From a virus, in the IMG/VR virus record IMGVR_UViG_3300011118_000022, positions 1 through 31,157 of that record: a DNA stretch of 31,157 bases. The stretch is one strand, 5' to 3'. Made by a program: the position numbers and the translations under genes. Shown in pieces: positions 13,992 through 22,248 of the stretch. A model generated the notes under the pieces. The model was not told the DNA's origin, did no database searches, and was given only the letters and a program-made list of their open reading frames with translations. How positions within the stretch are numbered: position 1 is the first letter of the stretch; the number at the start of each line of letters is the position of its first letter.

Positions 13992-15020
13992 ATGACTGAA
14001 GAAGGAATATATTTATTTTTAAACGCCCTTGATGTTGATACGAGTAAAATAAGAAAATCGAAAGCTACTAGAGGTGAGTGGTTGAGTCTTGTTTGTCCGC
14101 TTGCTTTTCACACCCATCATGATGGTATAGATACACGTCCAAGCTTTTTTGTCTCAATAAACGAAGAGGGACATTCTTTTTACAACTGTTTTGGGTGTTC
14201 TGAAAAAGCAAAAAGACTTATTAGCTTGCTTCACAATATATGGTTAATGTCCGGCGAATATCCACATAAAGCAGCAAAGATATATACTCAATATGAATTA
14301 CACGACTCTGATATAAATGCTGAATTGACTGAATATTGTGATATTTGGGATACATTTGAGCAAAGAAAAATAGACCCGCTTCCACAAAAAGTACTTTCTA
14401 AATACCAGCTTTTATATGATAATGTAAACGTTTGCACAAAATATCTTAAAAAAAGAGGAGTATCTTCTGACATTTGGGAAAAGTGTAAAGTAAGGCGTGA
14501 TGGCGTAAATAATACGCTTATATTTCCATTTACTAACATTTTGGGGGAGATTTATGTTTTACGGGTACGGACGATAATCAATAAAAAAATATGGACTGTA
14601 TCAACTTCGGTTAAGGAATTTTCTGATATTATTTTTCCAACAATACGAGAAGTTGGTGTATTTTTTGGAATGGAGTTAGTTGACTTTTCTAAACCTGTAG
14701 TGATTGTAGAGGCTCCCATTGATGCAATGAGACTCATGTCTCTTGGTTTGTACAATGTGGTTGCTTCTGGTACGTCTATGATAACTAGTGAGCAGGTAAG
14801 AGCTGTATGTGCCGATTCTATAGTTCTTGGGTTTGATATGGATTTGGCGGGGCAGAAAGCAAGAAAAAGAGTTTTAAAATATATTGGAGAGGATATTGTA
14901 GTATCTGACCTAGATTGGGGTATTGTAGATAAGAAAAATGCAGAGCCTTGCAAGGATGGGGCAGACCTTATTTGTAAAGAAGATTTAATAAAAGTATTAA
15001 AGAATAAAATAACATATTGA
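13992..15020 (+). CDS. DnaG-type primase (zinc finger + TOPRIM)
   Basis: 342 aa; makes RNA primers at the fork. Residues 35-69 carry the zinc-binding region C35, H40 (or H42/H43), C66 and C69, with RPSFFV between, as in CHC2/gp4-type primases. The TOPRIM core is V-I-V-E240-A-P-I-D and F-D-M-D-L-A-G at 281-287, with the Glu and both Asp intact. It is shorter than DnaG (~600 aa) and has no helicase domain, matching a two-protein system with the DnaB-like gene upstream. The TGA stop lies at the -35 box of the next promoter. A cre-like 14-mer sits inside the gene at 14423. Confidence 0.88.
   Translation: MTEEGIYLFLNALDVDTSKIRKSKATRGEWLSLVCPLAFHTHHDGIDTRPSFFVSINEEGHSFYNCFGCSEKAKRLISLLHNIWLMSGEYPHKAAKIYTQYELHDSDINAELTEYCDIWDTFEQRKIDPLPQKVLSKYQLLYDNVNVCTKYLKKRGVSSDIWEKCKVRRDGVNNTLIFPFTNILGEIYVLRVRTIINKKIWTVSTSVKEFSDIIFPTIREVGVFFGMELVDFSKPVVIVEAPIDAMRLMSLGLYNVVASGTSMITSEQVRAVCADSIVLGFDMDLAGQKARKRVLKYIGEDIVVSDLDWGIVDKKNAEPCKDGADLICKEDLIKVLKNKITY
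14423..14436. promoter_or_regulatory. cre-like 14-mer inside the primase gene, copy 4
   Basis: TGTAAACGTTTGCA is identical to the copy at 11700 but lies in coding sequence (codons for N-V-N-V-C-T). cre sites inside genes can act as roadblocks, but this one may be chance. Low confidence as a working site. Confidence 0.3.
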
Positions 15021-15045
15021 CAAAAAATATTATCTATGCTATTAT
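15017..15045 (+). promoter_or_regulatory. Strong SigA-type promoter with extended -10
   Basis: TTGACA (15017-15022), a 17-base spacer and TATTAT (15040-15045) preceded by TGC make an almost ideal promoter. It sits at the end of the primase gene and would start transcription near 15052, driving the ssDNA-binding protein and the recombination genes after it. Confidence 0.85.
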
Positions 15046-15061
15046 GTAGATAATAGGAGAA

Positions 15062-15082
15062 ATGCAAGGGCTGCTGTACTAG
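15062..15082 (+). CDS. Six-codon leader ORF
   Basis: ATG at 15062 follows AATAGGAGA and encodes MQGLLY before TAG. It lies within the first ~30 bases of the transcript from the promoter at 15017. It may be a leader peptide for the SSB-like gene; evidence is only the good ribosome site and position. Confidence 0.3.
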   Translation: MQGLLY

Positions 15083-15129
15083 AAAAACATCAGTAGTAAA
15101 TATAAATCTTTAAAAAGGAGAAGAATTTT

Positions 15130-15909
15130 ATGGGAACATCGTGGTTTAAAGTAGGAGCTGAAGGAAAAAAAGAATCTGAAAAAAAAGATACAGAAGCAAA
15201 ACTAAGAGCTAAAAATAGAGGAAAGGGTTTTAGATTTTGGTTAAAAAATGATACATCAGCAAAGGTTACATATTTAGATAGCCCGAATTTCTTTTTTTCG
15301 GAGCATAATTTAAAAATAGGTGGAAAATTTGGAAATTTTTTTACCTGTTTGGCTGATTTTGATGTGTGTCCTATTGATGAGAGTGGGGATATGGCATCAT
15401 ATGCTATAGCTGCAACAATTATAGACCATCGTAAATATATTGGTGGTGATGGCACAGAATATAGAGATCAAAAGAAATTGTTTGTTGCGAAAGGGAGAGC
15501 ACGTCAACATCTTTTAAAGCAAATTAATTTAAGGGACAATAATTTGCAGTTTTGTCATTATGATTTATCACGAGGTAGTAGTCAAACTGAGTCGAATGTT
15601 GGTGAGGATTTTAATTTTGAAAAAAGATTAAATAAAAAATCTTTAATAACTTTTGTTAAAAAATTATGGGATAAGCAAGGAAAAACATATACGGATAAAG
15701 ATATTGAAGAATTTTTAACTCCATTTAATTATGAGGAGATATTTAAACCGTGTACCCAGGAAGAATTACGTAAAATAGTTGGCGGAGAAGTTCCGATTGG
15801 GAGTGCTCAAGATATTAGTATAGATAGTATTGGAGAAGATAAAGATAATCAAGGTACTGCGGGGGCTGTAGAAGAAGAAATTGTAGATATAGAGGATTTA
15901 TTAGAATAA
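15130..15909 (+). CDS. Single-stranded DNA-binding protein (gp32-like phage family)
   Basis: 259 aa; coats ssDNA during replication and recombination. After a basic N-terminus, the core reads KGFRFWLKNDTSAKVTYLDS, FFFSEHNLKIGGKFGNFFTC, then CPIDE, TIIDHRKY and KKLFVAKGRARQHL. I recognise this order from phage ssDNA-binding proteins of the gp32-like type. The tail (~245-259) is very acidic and ends I-E-D-L-L-E, like the tails SSBs use to contact partners. It has its own strong promoter and an AAAAAGGAG ribosome site, fitting a protein needed in high amounts. The recombinase and nucleases lie downstream. Confidence 0.75.
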   Translation: MGTSWFKVGAEGKKESEKKDTEAKLRAKNRGKGFRFWLKNDTSAKVTYLDSPNFFFSEHNLKIGGKFGNFFTCLADFDVCPIDESGDMASYAIAATIIDHRKYIGGDGTEYRDQKKLFVAKGRARQHLLKQINLRDNNLQFCHYDLSRGSSQTESNVGEDFNFEKRLNKKSLITFVKKLWDKQGKTYTDKDIEEFLTPFNYEEIFKPCTQEELRKIVGGEVPIGSAQDISIDSIGEDKDNQGTAGAVEEEIVDIEDLLE

Positions 15910-15926
15910 AATTAAAAGGGCTAGAT

Positions 15927-16145
15927 ATGAAAAAAATAAAATACTGATGGAAAAATCAGAAATTTATATATGCTATTTCAGAGCAGTGGTCAGTAGTAGT
16001 TAGATTAGATATGTATATTTGGGGATTTGGTATTATATTAGATACATCTCATAAATTATTTTTTATGAGATATCCTGGTATAGATATATCATTTGGACCC
16101 GTTAGTATTTCGATTACACAATGTGCATATAAAAATAAATTTTAA
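15927..16145 (+). pseudogene. Small gene interrupted by an in-frame TGA at codon 7
   Basis: ATG at 15927 follows AAAAGGG. The frame reads MKKIKY, then TGA (15945-15947), then 65 coherent residues such as AISEQWSVVVRLDMYIWGFG and DISFGPVSISIT before TAA. The part after TGA has good codon use and a beta-rich, aromatic pattern as in a real protein, but no start codon with a ribosome site. Either one base change killed the gene, the TGA is read through, or the base is wrong. An overlapping ATG at 15947 in another frame gives only 18 residues. TGA works as a stop in neighbouring genes, so general recoding is excluded. Confidence 0.6.
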
Positions 16146-16147
16146 TT

Positions 16148-17560
16148 ATGCCAAGTAAAAAATATTCTAAAATAACATTAGAAAATTATCTTTATATTCC
16201 GATAGAAGAAATTTTAGATTTTGATAATTTAGAAAAAGAACTTACTGTTTGTAGTAAGTATGATACGCAGAAAAAAGTTCAACTTTTTTGTGCTGATGGT
16301 ATTAGATTTGGAGTTCCTTTGCATCATTATCAGAATTATGATAATATTACTAAAAAAGTGATAGATAATCGAATAATTGGTGATGGTATTAAGTTTAAAT
16401 TTATTTCATCATTTTGGCAAGGGCAGAAAGACATTGTAGATGCTTTTCAGTGGCGTTATGGAGAAGGAAAAACAGGATTTATTATTGAAGCAAAAACGGG
16501 AAGTGGAAAAAGTTGTATTGCGATGGCGATATTGGCAAAGATTGGTAAACGGTCACTTGTAGTTGTTCCACGATCTAATTTAGTAAATCAATGGAAAGAT
16601 AAACTATTAGAACACACTGATTTAAAACTAAAAGATATTGGAATTATTAATGGCCCAAAAGTTGATTGGCAAGGTAAAAAAATAGTAGTTGGTTTAGTTC
16701 ATTCGTTAGCAGTAGATAGATTTGGTGTAGATTTTAGAGATAATTTTGGCGTTGTTGTTTTTGATGAGGCACACAGTTCAGTACCTCCAGCTACTTTTTC
16801 ACCAGTAGTTACTATGTTTAGACCTAAAATAAGAATTGCAATGTCTGCAACACTGCAAAGACCTGATGGGATGGATGTAGTATTTAGAAAGCATATAGGA
16901 GAAGTTTATCTAACAGCAAATATTACAAAGAGATTTCCAGCTATAGTACTGTTACATAATTATCACAGGTCTTCTGGATATTTACCAACAGGGATGAAAA
17001 AGTTAAATAAGCGTGGGATGCTTATATCAAAGTTAGCAAATAATGCAGAAAGAAATAGTCTTATTGTAAATTATCTTCTTAAAATGATAAAATCTGACAA
17101 TAGGCGCGTATTAGTATTATCTGATAGAACTTGGCAGCTAATAGTGTTAAAGAAATTATTGGATCAAAGAGCTAAAATATATAATATTAAATTAGCCAAT
17201 TCTGATAGTGGATATTTTGTGAATACATTAAGTATTCTGAACGACAAAGGAAAAATTACGCAGAAGAAAAAAGTTACTGAAGAAGAAAGGCAAAGAGTTG
17301 TAAACAATTGCAAAGTTATCTTTGGAACATACGGTATGGTTGGACTTGGAAGTAATATTCCCGACTTGTCTGGACTAATCTATGCTACTCCCCAAAGTGC
17401 TGCCGAACAAACACAAGGTAGAATAGAGAGAGCTTTAGAAGATAAACGACAACCTGTAGTGGTGGATATTGTAGATACTTATTACAAAGAGACGTTGGGT
17501 TGGGCAAGAGCAAGACAAACATGGTATAAAAAAGCAGAAATAAGGATAAAAAAGATGTGA
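16148..17560 (+). CDS. SF2 DNA helicase (UvsW/RadD-like)
   Basis: 470 aa. Helicase core: Walker A A-K-T-G-S-G-K-S at 115-122, Walker B F-D-E-A-H at 205-209, motif III S-A-T at 233-235, and motif VI Q-T-Q-G-R-I-E-R-A at 421-429. The ~90-residue N-terminal part is unassigned. The layout matches T4 UvsW and RadD-type helicases, which remodel forks and branched recombination intermediates; that fits the recombinase and resolvase genes downstream. All key residues are present. The ATG has no ribosome site, so it may depend on translation of the broken small gene just before it. The stop overlaps the next start as ATGTGA. Confidence 0.88.
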   Translation: MPSKKYSKITLENYLYIPIEEILDFDNLEKELTVCSKYDTQKKVQLFCADGIRFGVPLHHYQNYDNITKKVIDNRIIGDGIKFKFISSFWQGQKDIVDAFQWRYGEGKTGFIIEAKTGSGKSCIAMAILAKIGKRSLVVVPRSNLVNQWKDKLLEHTDLKLKDIGIINGPKVDWQGKKIVVGLVHSLAVDRFGVDFRDNFGVVVFDEAHSSVPPATFSPVVTMFRPKIRIAMSATLQRPDGMDVVFRKHIGEVYLTANITKRFPAIVLLHNYHRSSGYLPTGMKKLNKRGMLISKLANNAERNSLIVNYLLKMIKSDNRRVLVLSDRTWQLIVLKKLLDQRAKIYNIKLANSDSGYFVNTLSILNDKGKITQKKKVTEEERQRVVNNCKVIFGTYGMVGLGSNIPDLSGLIYATPQSAAEQTQGRIERALEDKRQPVVVDIVDTYYKETLGWARARQTWYKKAEIRIKKM

Positions 17561-17733
17561 AAGAAAAAATATATTTTGAATTTACTACAACCATACTTAA
17601 CAGAATTCGCTATTATATTAAGTTGGATTATTGTGTTTATGCTATAATTGGAATAATGTTTATTTTTCCACTATGTTTTATATTAGATATTATACTTTAT
17701 TTATTAGCTTTAATTTTTGAGAGGAAATTTTAA
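17557..17733 (+). CDS. 58-aa membrane protein
   Basis: GTG at 17557 overlaps the helicase stop by four bases (GTGA) and follows AAGGA. After ~25 mostly polar residues comes a long hydrophobic stretch (CVYAIIGIMFIFPLCF, then ILDIILYLLALIF), enough for one or two membrane helices, ending ERKF. The overlap and ribosome site make it credible. The role is unknown; it is not obviously a holin. Confidence 0.6.
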   Translation: MKEKIYFEFTTTILNRIRYYIKLDYCVYAIIGIMFIFPLCFILDIILYLLALIFERKF

Positions 17734-17736
17734 ATA

Positions 17737-17925
17737 ATGGAATGGTGTCCAGAATGTGGAAATATGTCGGCTGAATATAATACTGGTTGTGGCTATATTG
17801 GGGAGGATAATACAAAAGAAAGAGAAACAAATCTTTTTAATACATTACAAGAATTAAAAAATGATGTGAAACAAATAAAGATGGCGGTATGCGAAGTGTC
17901 TAATAAAAAGGAGTGTGTTGATTAA
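17737..17925 (+). CDS. Small zinc-ribbon protein with helical tail
   Basis: 62 aa. M-E-W-C-P-E-C-G at the N-terminus, with C18 and a further Cys in the C-terminus, suggests a half zinc ribbon. The rest (NLFNTLQELKNDVKQIKMAV) is a predicted coiled-coil helix. AGAGGAAA gives the ribosome site. No family is recognised. Confidence 0.6.
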   Translation: MEWCPECGNMSAEYNTGCGYIGEDNTKERETNLFNTLQELKNDVKQIKMAVCEVSNKKECVD

Positions 17926-17927
17926 AA

Positions 17928-18353
17928 ATGGTTTTTAACTATAAAGAATGGTATGGATTGCATAAAGATAGAATTTCACAAAGAAGAAAAAGAAAATATT
18001 CATATAATGGTAGATATAGAGAATCTATTAAAAGAAAATCAAGGCAATATTATAACGAAAGACGAAAAGTTAATTTGGCAGGTAGATTATCCCGTACAGA
18101 TAAAGATGGTAATATTTATTATACTATAGGCAAGTTATCAGAATCGCTAAAAAAAGCTCCCTGTACAATTAGAAATTACCATAAGCGTGGGATTATACCA
18201 GAACCTAATATATACGATAACAGGGGCTGGAGACTGTATACGCAAAAACAGGTCGATGTGCTTGTTAAAGTATTTAGGGAATTTAAACACAAGAAATTAC
18301 AAACTTTACAAGACGTAAAAAAAGAAATTCTTAAAAGTTGGGGGAAAGAATGA
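17928..18353 (+). CDS. MerR-like HTH DNA-binding protein
   Basis: 141 aa. Residues ~64-110 show the MerR winged-HTH pattern: Y-Y-T-I-G-K-L-S-E at the first helix, T-I-R-N-Y-H-K-R-G-I-I-P at the recognition helix, and N-R-G-W-R-L-Y-T in the wing before the final helix. Residues 12-50 are very basic (DRISQRRKRKYSYNGRYRE and KRKSRQYYNERR), likely a second DNA contact. There is no ligand-binding domain. It probably regulates phage transcription or binds DNA during recombination; the target is unknown. Its TGA overlaps the next ATG. Confidence 0.8.
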   Translation: MVFNYKEWYGLHKDRISQRRKRKYSYNGRYRESIKRKSRQYYNERRKVNLAGRLSRTDKDGNIYYTIGKLSESLKKAPCTIRNYHKRGIIPEPNIYDNRGWRLYTQKQVDVLVKVFREFKHKKLQTLQDVKKEILKSWGKE

Positions 18354-18640
18354 AAAATTTAACTAGTGAAGAAGCAACTATTATTGTAACAAATACAGTA
18401 TTAGACAAAGTTAAAACAAAAGTAAAAAAAATAAGAATAAGACCTTTTGTAACTGCCACATCAAAAGTGTCTGTAAAATTTGGAACACAAGCTGATTTTG
18501 GAAAAGTAAAAGTAGATATTATGATAACATCCCCAGCGTATGTAGAAGAAGTAAAAGAAGTTTATACGCAGGTTAGAGATTTAGCTGATGAGTTAATAGA
18601 TGCAGAAATAAAAAGACTCGGTATCGGAGATACTAAATAG
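18350..18640 (+). CDS. Conserved small phage protein of unknown function
   Basis: I choose ATG at 18350, eight bases after GGGGGAAAG; the frame is open to an upstream TTG with no ribosome site. The 96-aa product carries VSVKFGTQADFGKVKVDIMI, then S-P-A-Y-V-E-E-V and a C-terminal amphipathic helix. I have the impression of a common phage family with 'VSVKFG...G...VKVDV..T.PC' but cannot name it. It overlaps the MerR-like gene by ATGA, and its TAG shares its G with the recombinase GTG, so the three are tightly coupled. Confidence 0.6.
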   Translation: MKNLTSEEATIIVTNTVLDKVKTKVKKIRIRPFVTATSKVSVKFGTQADFGKVKVDIMITSPAYVEEVKEVYTQVRDLADELIDAEIKRLGIGDTK

Positions 18641-19776
18641 TGGCAAAGAAAAAAGAAAAAAAAGAAGTAAAAACACTTGATGATGTAATGCAACTTAAAA
18701 ATAAGGAATTTGGAAAAAATACTGTAATGACTGGAAGTAAAATTATTTATAATCCTGCCCGAATACCCTTTGGAGTTTTTCCGGTAGATTTAATGTGTGG
18801 TGGCGGCATACCTTTGTGGGGCAGTACTTGTTTATGGGGGGGAAAGAGTGGTGCAAAGACAACACTAACAATTAAATTAATAAAAACGTGTAAATCCATA
18901 TGTTGGCGTTGTTTTAGTCCACTTAGTTTTTGTTTGTGTTCTAAAAAAACTTTAATTCTTAAGCCCGTTATTGTAGATATAGAAGGAACTTTAGATTTAG
19001 AATGGATGAAATTTATTGGTGTAGATAGTAATGATTATTATCTTGTTTATGGTGATTCTGCTGAAGAAGCATTTGATGTGGCTGAAAGTAGTTTATGTGC
19101 TGAAGATTGTGGATTATTGGTCGTAGATTCATTAGGGGCTGCGGTAAGAGAAACGGAAATGGACGGTTCCTTTTCTGATGCCAGTATGGGAAAAGACCCT
19201 GGGCTAATTACAAGAGTAGTTAAAAAGTTCAAGCAGAGGCTAATAAGAGAAAAGAAAAGATTACATCCGTGTACAATTGTATATGTTAACCAAATGCGTG
19301 CAGATTTGAAAAAAAAATTTGGTAGCAAGGAAAGTATATCTGGAGGGTACGCATCAATACATGAATATTCTTTAGCGCTACGTTGTACAAATAAAGCATT
19401 GGAAGAGGCGGACAAGAAAAAATTTATTGATGAAGAACGTGGGATGAAAAGAGTTTCTAGACATGCCATAACTGTGAAGTATACGAAGGTGTTTACGGCA
19501 GCCGGTTCATGTGAATTTTTATTAGCAAAAGAGAATATACCAATATTTAATTTGAATAAAGGCGATGTTGATGACATTGATGTGCTACTTAAATACGGGC
19601 AAGCCGTGGGGGTTATTTACAAAGAGAAGTCAAAATGGAGAATATTAAATTTTGGAGATGTTAAATTTTCTACCTTGAAAGAACTTAAGATATATTTGAA
19701 AGATTTTGCAATTCATACAAAAGTTGGTGGTATAATTATACAAAAATTTAAAGAAAAGTTAGAAGGTAAAAAATAA
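18640..19776 (+). CDS. RecA/UvsX-like recombinase with zinc-type insertion
   Basis: 378 aa. The strand-exchange core is recognisable: Walker A G-G-K-S-G-A-K-T-T at 67-75 (GK changed to AK, much as T4 UvsX deviates from RecA), Walker B L-L-V-V-D-S at 159-164, and V-Y-V-N-Q-M-R at ~214-220 in the position of motif 4. Directly after the first ATPase helix lies C84-x3-C88-x2-C91-x6-C98-x-C100, which looks like a zinc site inserted into the core. DNA-binding loop 2 probably covers ~220-235 (KKKFGSKESISGG). It should pair homologous DNA with the SSB and UvsW-like helicase upstream. The GTG start overlaps the previous stop. Confidence 0.82.
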   Translation: MAKKKEKKEVKTLDDVMQLKNKEFGKNTVMTGSKIIYNPARIPFGVFPVDLMCGGGIPLWGSTCLWGGKSGAKTTLTIKLIKTCKSICWRCFSPLSFCLCSKKTLILKPVIVDIEGTLDLEWMKFIGVDSNDYYLVYGDSAEEAFDVAESSLCAEDCGLLVVDSLGAAVRETEMDGSFSDASMGKDPGLITRVVKKFKQRLIREKKRLHPCTIVYVNQMRADLKKKFGSKESISGGYASIHEYSLALRCTNKALEEADKKKFIDEERGMKRVSRHAITVKYTKVFTAAGSCEFLLAKENIPIFNLNKGDVDDIDVLLKYGQAVGVIYKEKSKWRILNFGDVKFSTLKELKIYLKDFAIHTKVGGIIIQKFKEKLEGKK

Positions 19777-20301
19777 ATGAGACAAAAAATGTGTGCAGTG
19801 TGTTCTAATTTTACACAAATATCTTTTAAGCAATGTAGGTATTTAGACATGCAAGATGATTTTGTGTGTTCTCCACAATGTGTAATACGTTGGGCAGTAA
19901 AATATTTTAATTCAATTGATATTAAAAGTGTAAAAGGTGTACACAAACTTAATGCGTATTCTAATTTCTCAAAACGATCACAATATGAGAATAGAGTTGC
20001 TCAATTTTTAAATATGAATAATATTAATTGGGAATACGAGGAATATGGTTTTTATCTTAATGCAAAAATAGGATTAGGTTCAATAAGTACAGATTCTAGT
20101 AAGTGTTTAACGTATACCCCAGATTTTTATCTTCCTGAGTATAATTGTTTTTTAGAGGTTAAGGGTGTCTGGATGGTGGGCCAGAAAAAGAAAATGAGAT
20201 TATTTAGAGAGCAATATCCAAATGTAAAATTATTAGTAGTATCTTGGTTATTGTATAATAAATTTAATAAATATATAGACGATTTGGGCGTAATTAAATA
20301 A
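19777..20301 (+). CDS. PD-(D/E)XK endonuclease with N-terminal zinc finger
   Basis: 174 aa. The N-terminal 40 residues have C6-x2-C9, C20, C31 and C35, a probable zinc site. The nuclease core is Y-E-N-R (E71), T-P-D-F-Y-L-P (D116) and L-E-V-K-G (E127, K129), then Q-Y-P-N-V-K-L-L-V-V, the classic order of the very-short-patch-repair/T7 endonuclease I-like group. All catalytic residues are present. It probably cuts branched or mismatched DNA during recombination. It follows the recombinase stop with no gap and overlaps the next ATG as TAATG. Confidence 0.8.
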   Translation: MRQKMCAVCSNFTQISFKQCRYLDMQDDFVCSPQCVIRWAVKYFNSIDIKSVKGVHKLNAYSNFSKRSQYENRVAQFLNMNNINWEYEEYGFYLNAKIGLGSISTDSSKCLTYTPDFYLPEYNCFLEVKGVWMVGQKKKMRLFREQYPNVKLLVVSWLLYNKFNKYIDDLGVIK

Positions 20302-21164
20302 TGGCATTTACAGATTCATTACTAAAAAATAAAAAAGTAATAGAAGATAGTAGTGATCCGTTTGTATTAGCATCTTCTAGTGTTGCGAACATTACAAAAA
20401 TAGAAGAACGTGAAATAAAGCAACCAAGGGCATCTTCTATTTATGATAGTTGTATGCGTATGCATGTATTGTGTACTATTTTGAAGCGGAAACAAAAAGT
20501 ATACTATAGTATAAAAGATATAATAACATTTGGCATAGGCAACGCTGTTCATTATTGGGCACAGAATTTTCCAGATTTGTTTGGAGATGAAAGGTATGGA
20601 TTTTGGAAATGTGGCTCTTGTGAATTTATTAAAGATTTTGGACCCCTACCAAAAATAAAGTGTCCTAAATGTTCAGCAAATGCAACAGCTTGGGTATATC
20701 ACGAATATGGTGGTATTGTTACAAATCCTTATAACTTTTCGTTCCACATAGATATGTTTAAAAAGGTGGGGGATGTTTATAGAATAGGAGAAATTAAAAC
20801 AATCTCTAGAGATAAGTTTTATACTTTAGCGGCTCCGCTAATAGCACACGAATATCAAGTGCTAACATATATAATGGGATGTTTTTATCTTAAAACTCTA
20901 CCGATAAAGTTAGACCTATGGAATAGTTATGTATATTATATATCCAAAGAGCATACTCAAGAAACAATACCTATTAAGGCATTTTTAGTCAAAACAAATA
21001 AAGAAGTTGTAAAGAATATTAAGGATAAATTACGACAATATAAAGCAGGGATTACTAACTATCCTAGTAATATCCCACCTAAAAGTACTGATTGTGAATC
21101 TAAGGGATATAAGTGTTGGAGAGCAAAAAAGTGTCCAGTGATGGGGGAGTGTGAAAAATTATGA
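20301..21164 (+). CDS. Cas4/RecB-family PD-(D/E)XK nuclease with Fe-S cysteines
   Basis: 287 aa. Nuclease motifs: G-N-A-V-H84, H-I-D151, G-E164-I-K166 and E-Y-Q186, as in the RecB/Cas4 family. Cys51 near the N-terminus together with C265, C272, C278 and C284 resembles the Cas4/AddB 4Fe-4S cluster. An extra zinc ribbon (C104, C107, C121, C124) is inserted before the catalytic Asp. The likely activity is ssDNA exonuclease or end processing for recombination. No cas1 or CRISPR is near, so this is a phage recombination nuclease, not a CRISPR adaptation gene. The stop overlaps the next gene by ATGA. Confidence 0.82.
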   Translation: MAFTDSLLKNKKVIEDSSDPFVLASSSVANITKIEEREIKQPRASSIYDSCMRMHVLCTILKRKQKVYYSIKDIITFGIGNAVHYWAQNFPDLFGDERYGFWKCGSCEFIKDFGPLPKIKCPKCSANATAWVYHEYGGIVTNPYNFSFHIDMFKKVGDVYRIGEIKTISRDKFYTLAAPLIAHEYQVLTYIMGCFYLKTLPIKLDLWNSYVYYISKEHTQETIPIKAFLVKTNKEVVKNIKDKLRQYKAGITNYPSNIPPKSTDCESKGYKCWRAKKCPVMGECEKL

Positions 21165-21364
21165 GAATGAAATGTCGTGAATGTGATCAAATACATAATA
21201 GTAAAGACATTAGAAATAATAATATATTAACTTATGCGGTTGGTTATCCAGAATGGCATGAATGTATAGACGGTAGAAGGAAAGGAAAAGAATTTGCAAA
21301 AAGTGAATTAGATAATGATGTTACTTTAATTTATGGATATGATGGATGTTTAGGATGGCCATAA
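21161..21364 (+). CDS. Small Cys/His-containing protein
   Basis: 67 aa. M-K-C-R-E-C-D at residues 3-9, followed by a histidine in DQIH and by W-H-E-C-I-D, could make one zinc site. No family is recognised. It is coupled to the Cas4-like gene by ATGA (21161-21164), and the preceding GGGGGAG is a good ribosome site. It may be an accessory to that nuclease; this is a guess from position. Confidence 0.6.
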   Translation: MRMKCRECDQIHNSKDIRNNNILTYAVGYPEWHECIDGRRKGKEFAKSELDNDVTLIYGYDGCLGWP

Positions 21365-21600
21365 CTAATTGGGATAAGCTTTTAAAGACTGTAGATGAGA
21401 CAAAATATAAACAACTAGAAGAAGATACAATAAGAGCAATAAAAGAAGAAATAGTACCAATGGCTATGAAAACTAAAATTACTGGGGATGAACTATTTGC
21501 TGTATTATTAATGGTTAGTAGTGGTTATATCCGTTTTTTATTTGAGCATGATGAAAAATGGTGTAAAAAGATTAAACAAATAATTAGGGAAAAATTATGA
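21346..21600 (+). CDS. Small helical protein of unknown function
   Basis: 84 aa from ATG at 21346; an ATG at 21355 (MAITNWDKLL) is equally possible because neither has a clear ribosome site. The protein is mostly helical and charged (KYKQLEEDTIRAIKEEI), with a more hydrophobic C-terminal helix LFAVLLMVSSGYIRFLF. It overlaps the previous gene by 19 bases and ends in TGA overlapping the next ATG. No function can be given. Confidence 0.6.
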   Translation: MFRMAITNWDKLLKTVDETKYKQLEEDTIRAIKEEIVPMAMKTKITGDELFAVLLMVSSGYIRFLFEHDEKWCKKIKQIIREKL

Positions 21601-21760
21601 AAAGGAAATTGAAATTTCATACGAATTTATAACAAGCGAAAAAGCAAAAAATTTAGAAGGATATCTTGCAGATGAAGTAATAAAAATTACTCAATATGAT
21701 CTCGACTTGGCGCGGATGTTGGGGGAGTTTGGGGAAGTATGCTTAAAGGAATTAAAATGA
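21597..21760 (+). pseudogene. Small gene needing a -1 shift after codon 2
   Basis: ATG at 21597 follows AGGGA and overlaps the previous stop (ATGA), but its own frame stops after 11 codons. Reading -1 after ATG AAA gives MKKEIEISYEFITSEKAKNL and on to EFGEVCLKELK, 54 residues. That frame ends in TGA overlapping the resolvase ATG at 21757 and contains its ribosome site AAAGGA, so both ends fit a normal gene. One A (or G) is missing near 21600-21605. The cause is mutation, slippage on the A-run or a sequencing error. The gene at 26484 has the same defect. Confidence 0.6.
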
Positions 21761-22248
21761 TATATATAGGAATAGACCCAGGAGCCGATGGTGCAATAGC
21801 AATATTGTATCCAGAAGCAAAATTTTATGACGCTCGTGAAGAAGTGCATGATTGCTCCGAATTATTGGCCAATCGAATTGCTTTGGTACGAGATATTGTG
21901 ACTAATGCTAAAAATATGAAGTTACCTACATGTGCTTTAATAGAAAAAGTTAACGCATTTTATAAATCATCTGCTAAAAGTGCTTTTTCATTTGGGGGAA
22001 ATTTTTATGCGTGGCAAGCAATTTTGGCCTGTTATAAAATTCCTTATGAGTTTATAACACCTAGAATGTGGCAGAAAAGCATGTTTGATTCTGCAAAAAA
22101 GCAGAAAGATACTAAAACTCAATCAGTTGAACTTGCAAGTAGGCTATATCCAAATATTGAATTTAAAACGCAACGAGGTCGTAAGTTGGACGGCAGGGCT
22201 GATGCTCTATTAATAGCAACTTATCTTAAGAAAAACAATAATGACTAA
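21757..22248 (+). CDS. RuvC-like Holliday junction resolvase
   Basis: 163 aa from ATG at 21757, chosen because AAAGGA lies six bases upstream and the protein then starts M-I-Y-I-G-I-D-P-G. The ATG at 21739 would lie before that ribosome site. The RNase H-fold motifs are G-I-D7-P-G, L-I-E63-K and D145-G-R-A-D149-A, the acids of RuvC-type nucleases. It should cut four-way junctions made by the recombinase. Phage RuvC-like proteins of this size are common. It overlaps the broken small gene before it and the next small gene after it. Confidence 0.85.
   Translation: MIYIGIDPGADGAIAILYPEAKFYDAREEVHDCSELLANRIALVRDIVTNAKNMKLPTCALIEKVNAFYKSSAKSAFSFGGNFYAWQAILACYKIPYEFITPRMWQKSMFDSAKKQKDTKTQSVELASRLYPNIEFKTQRGRKLDGRADALLIATYLKKNNND

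Noticed and set aside
20301-21164. CRISPR-associated Cas4
   Set aside because: Although the nuclease and cysteine pattern is Cas4-like, no cas1, cas2 or repeat array is near. A recombination nuclease fits the neighbours.
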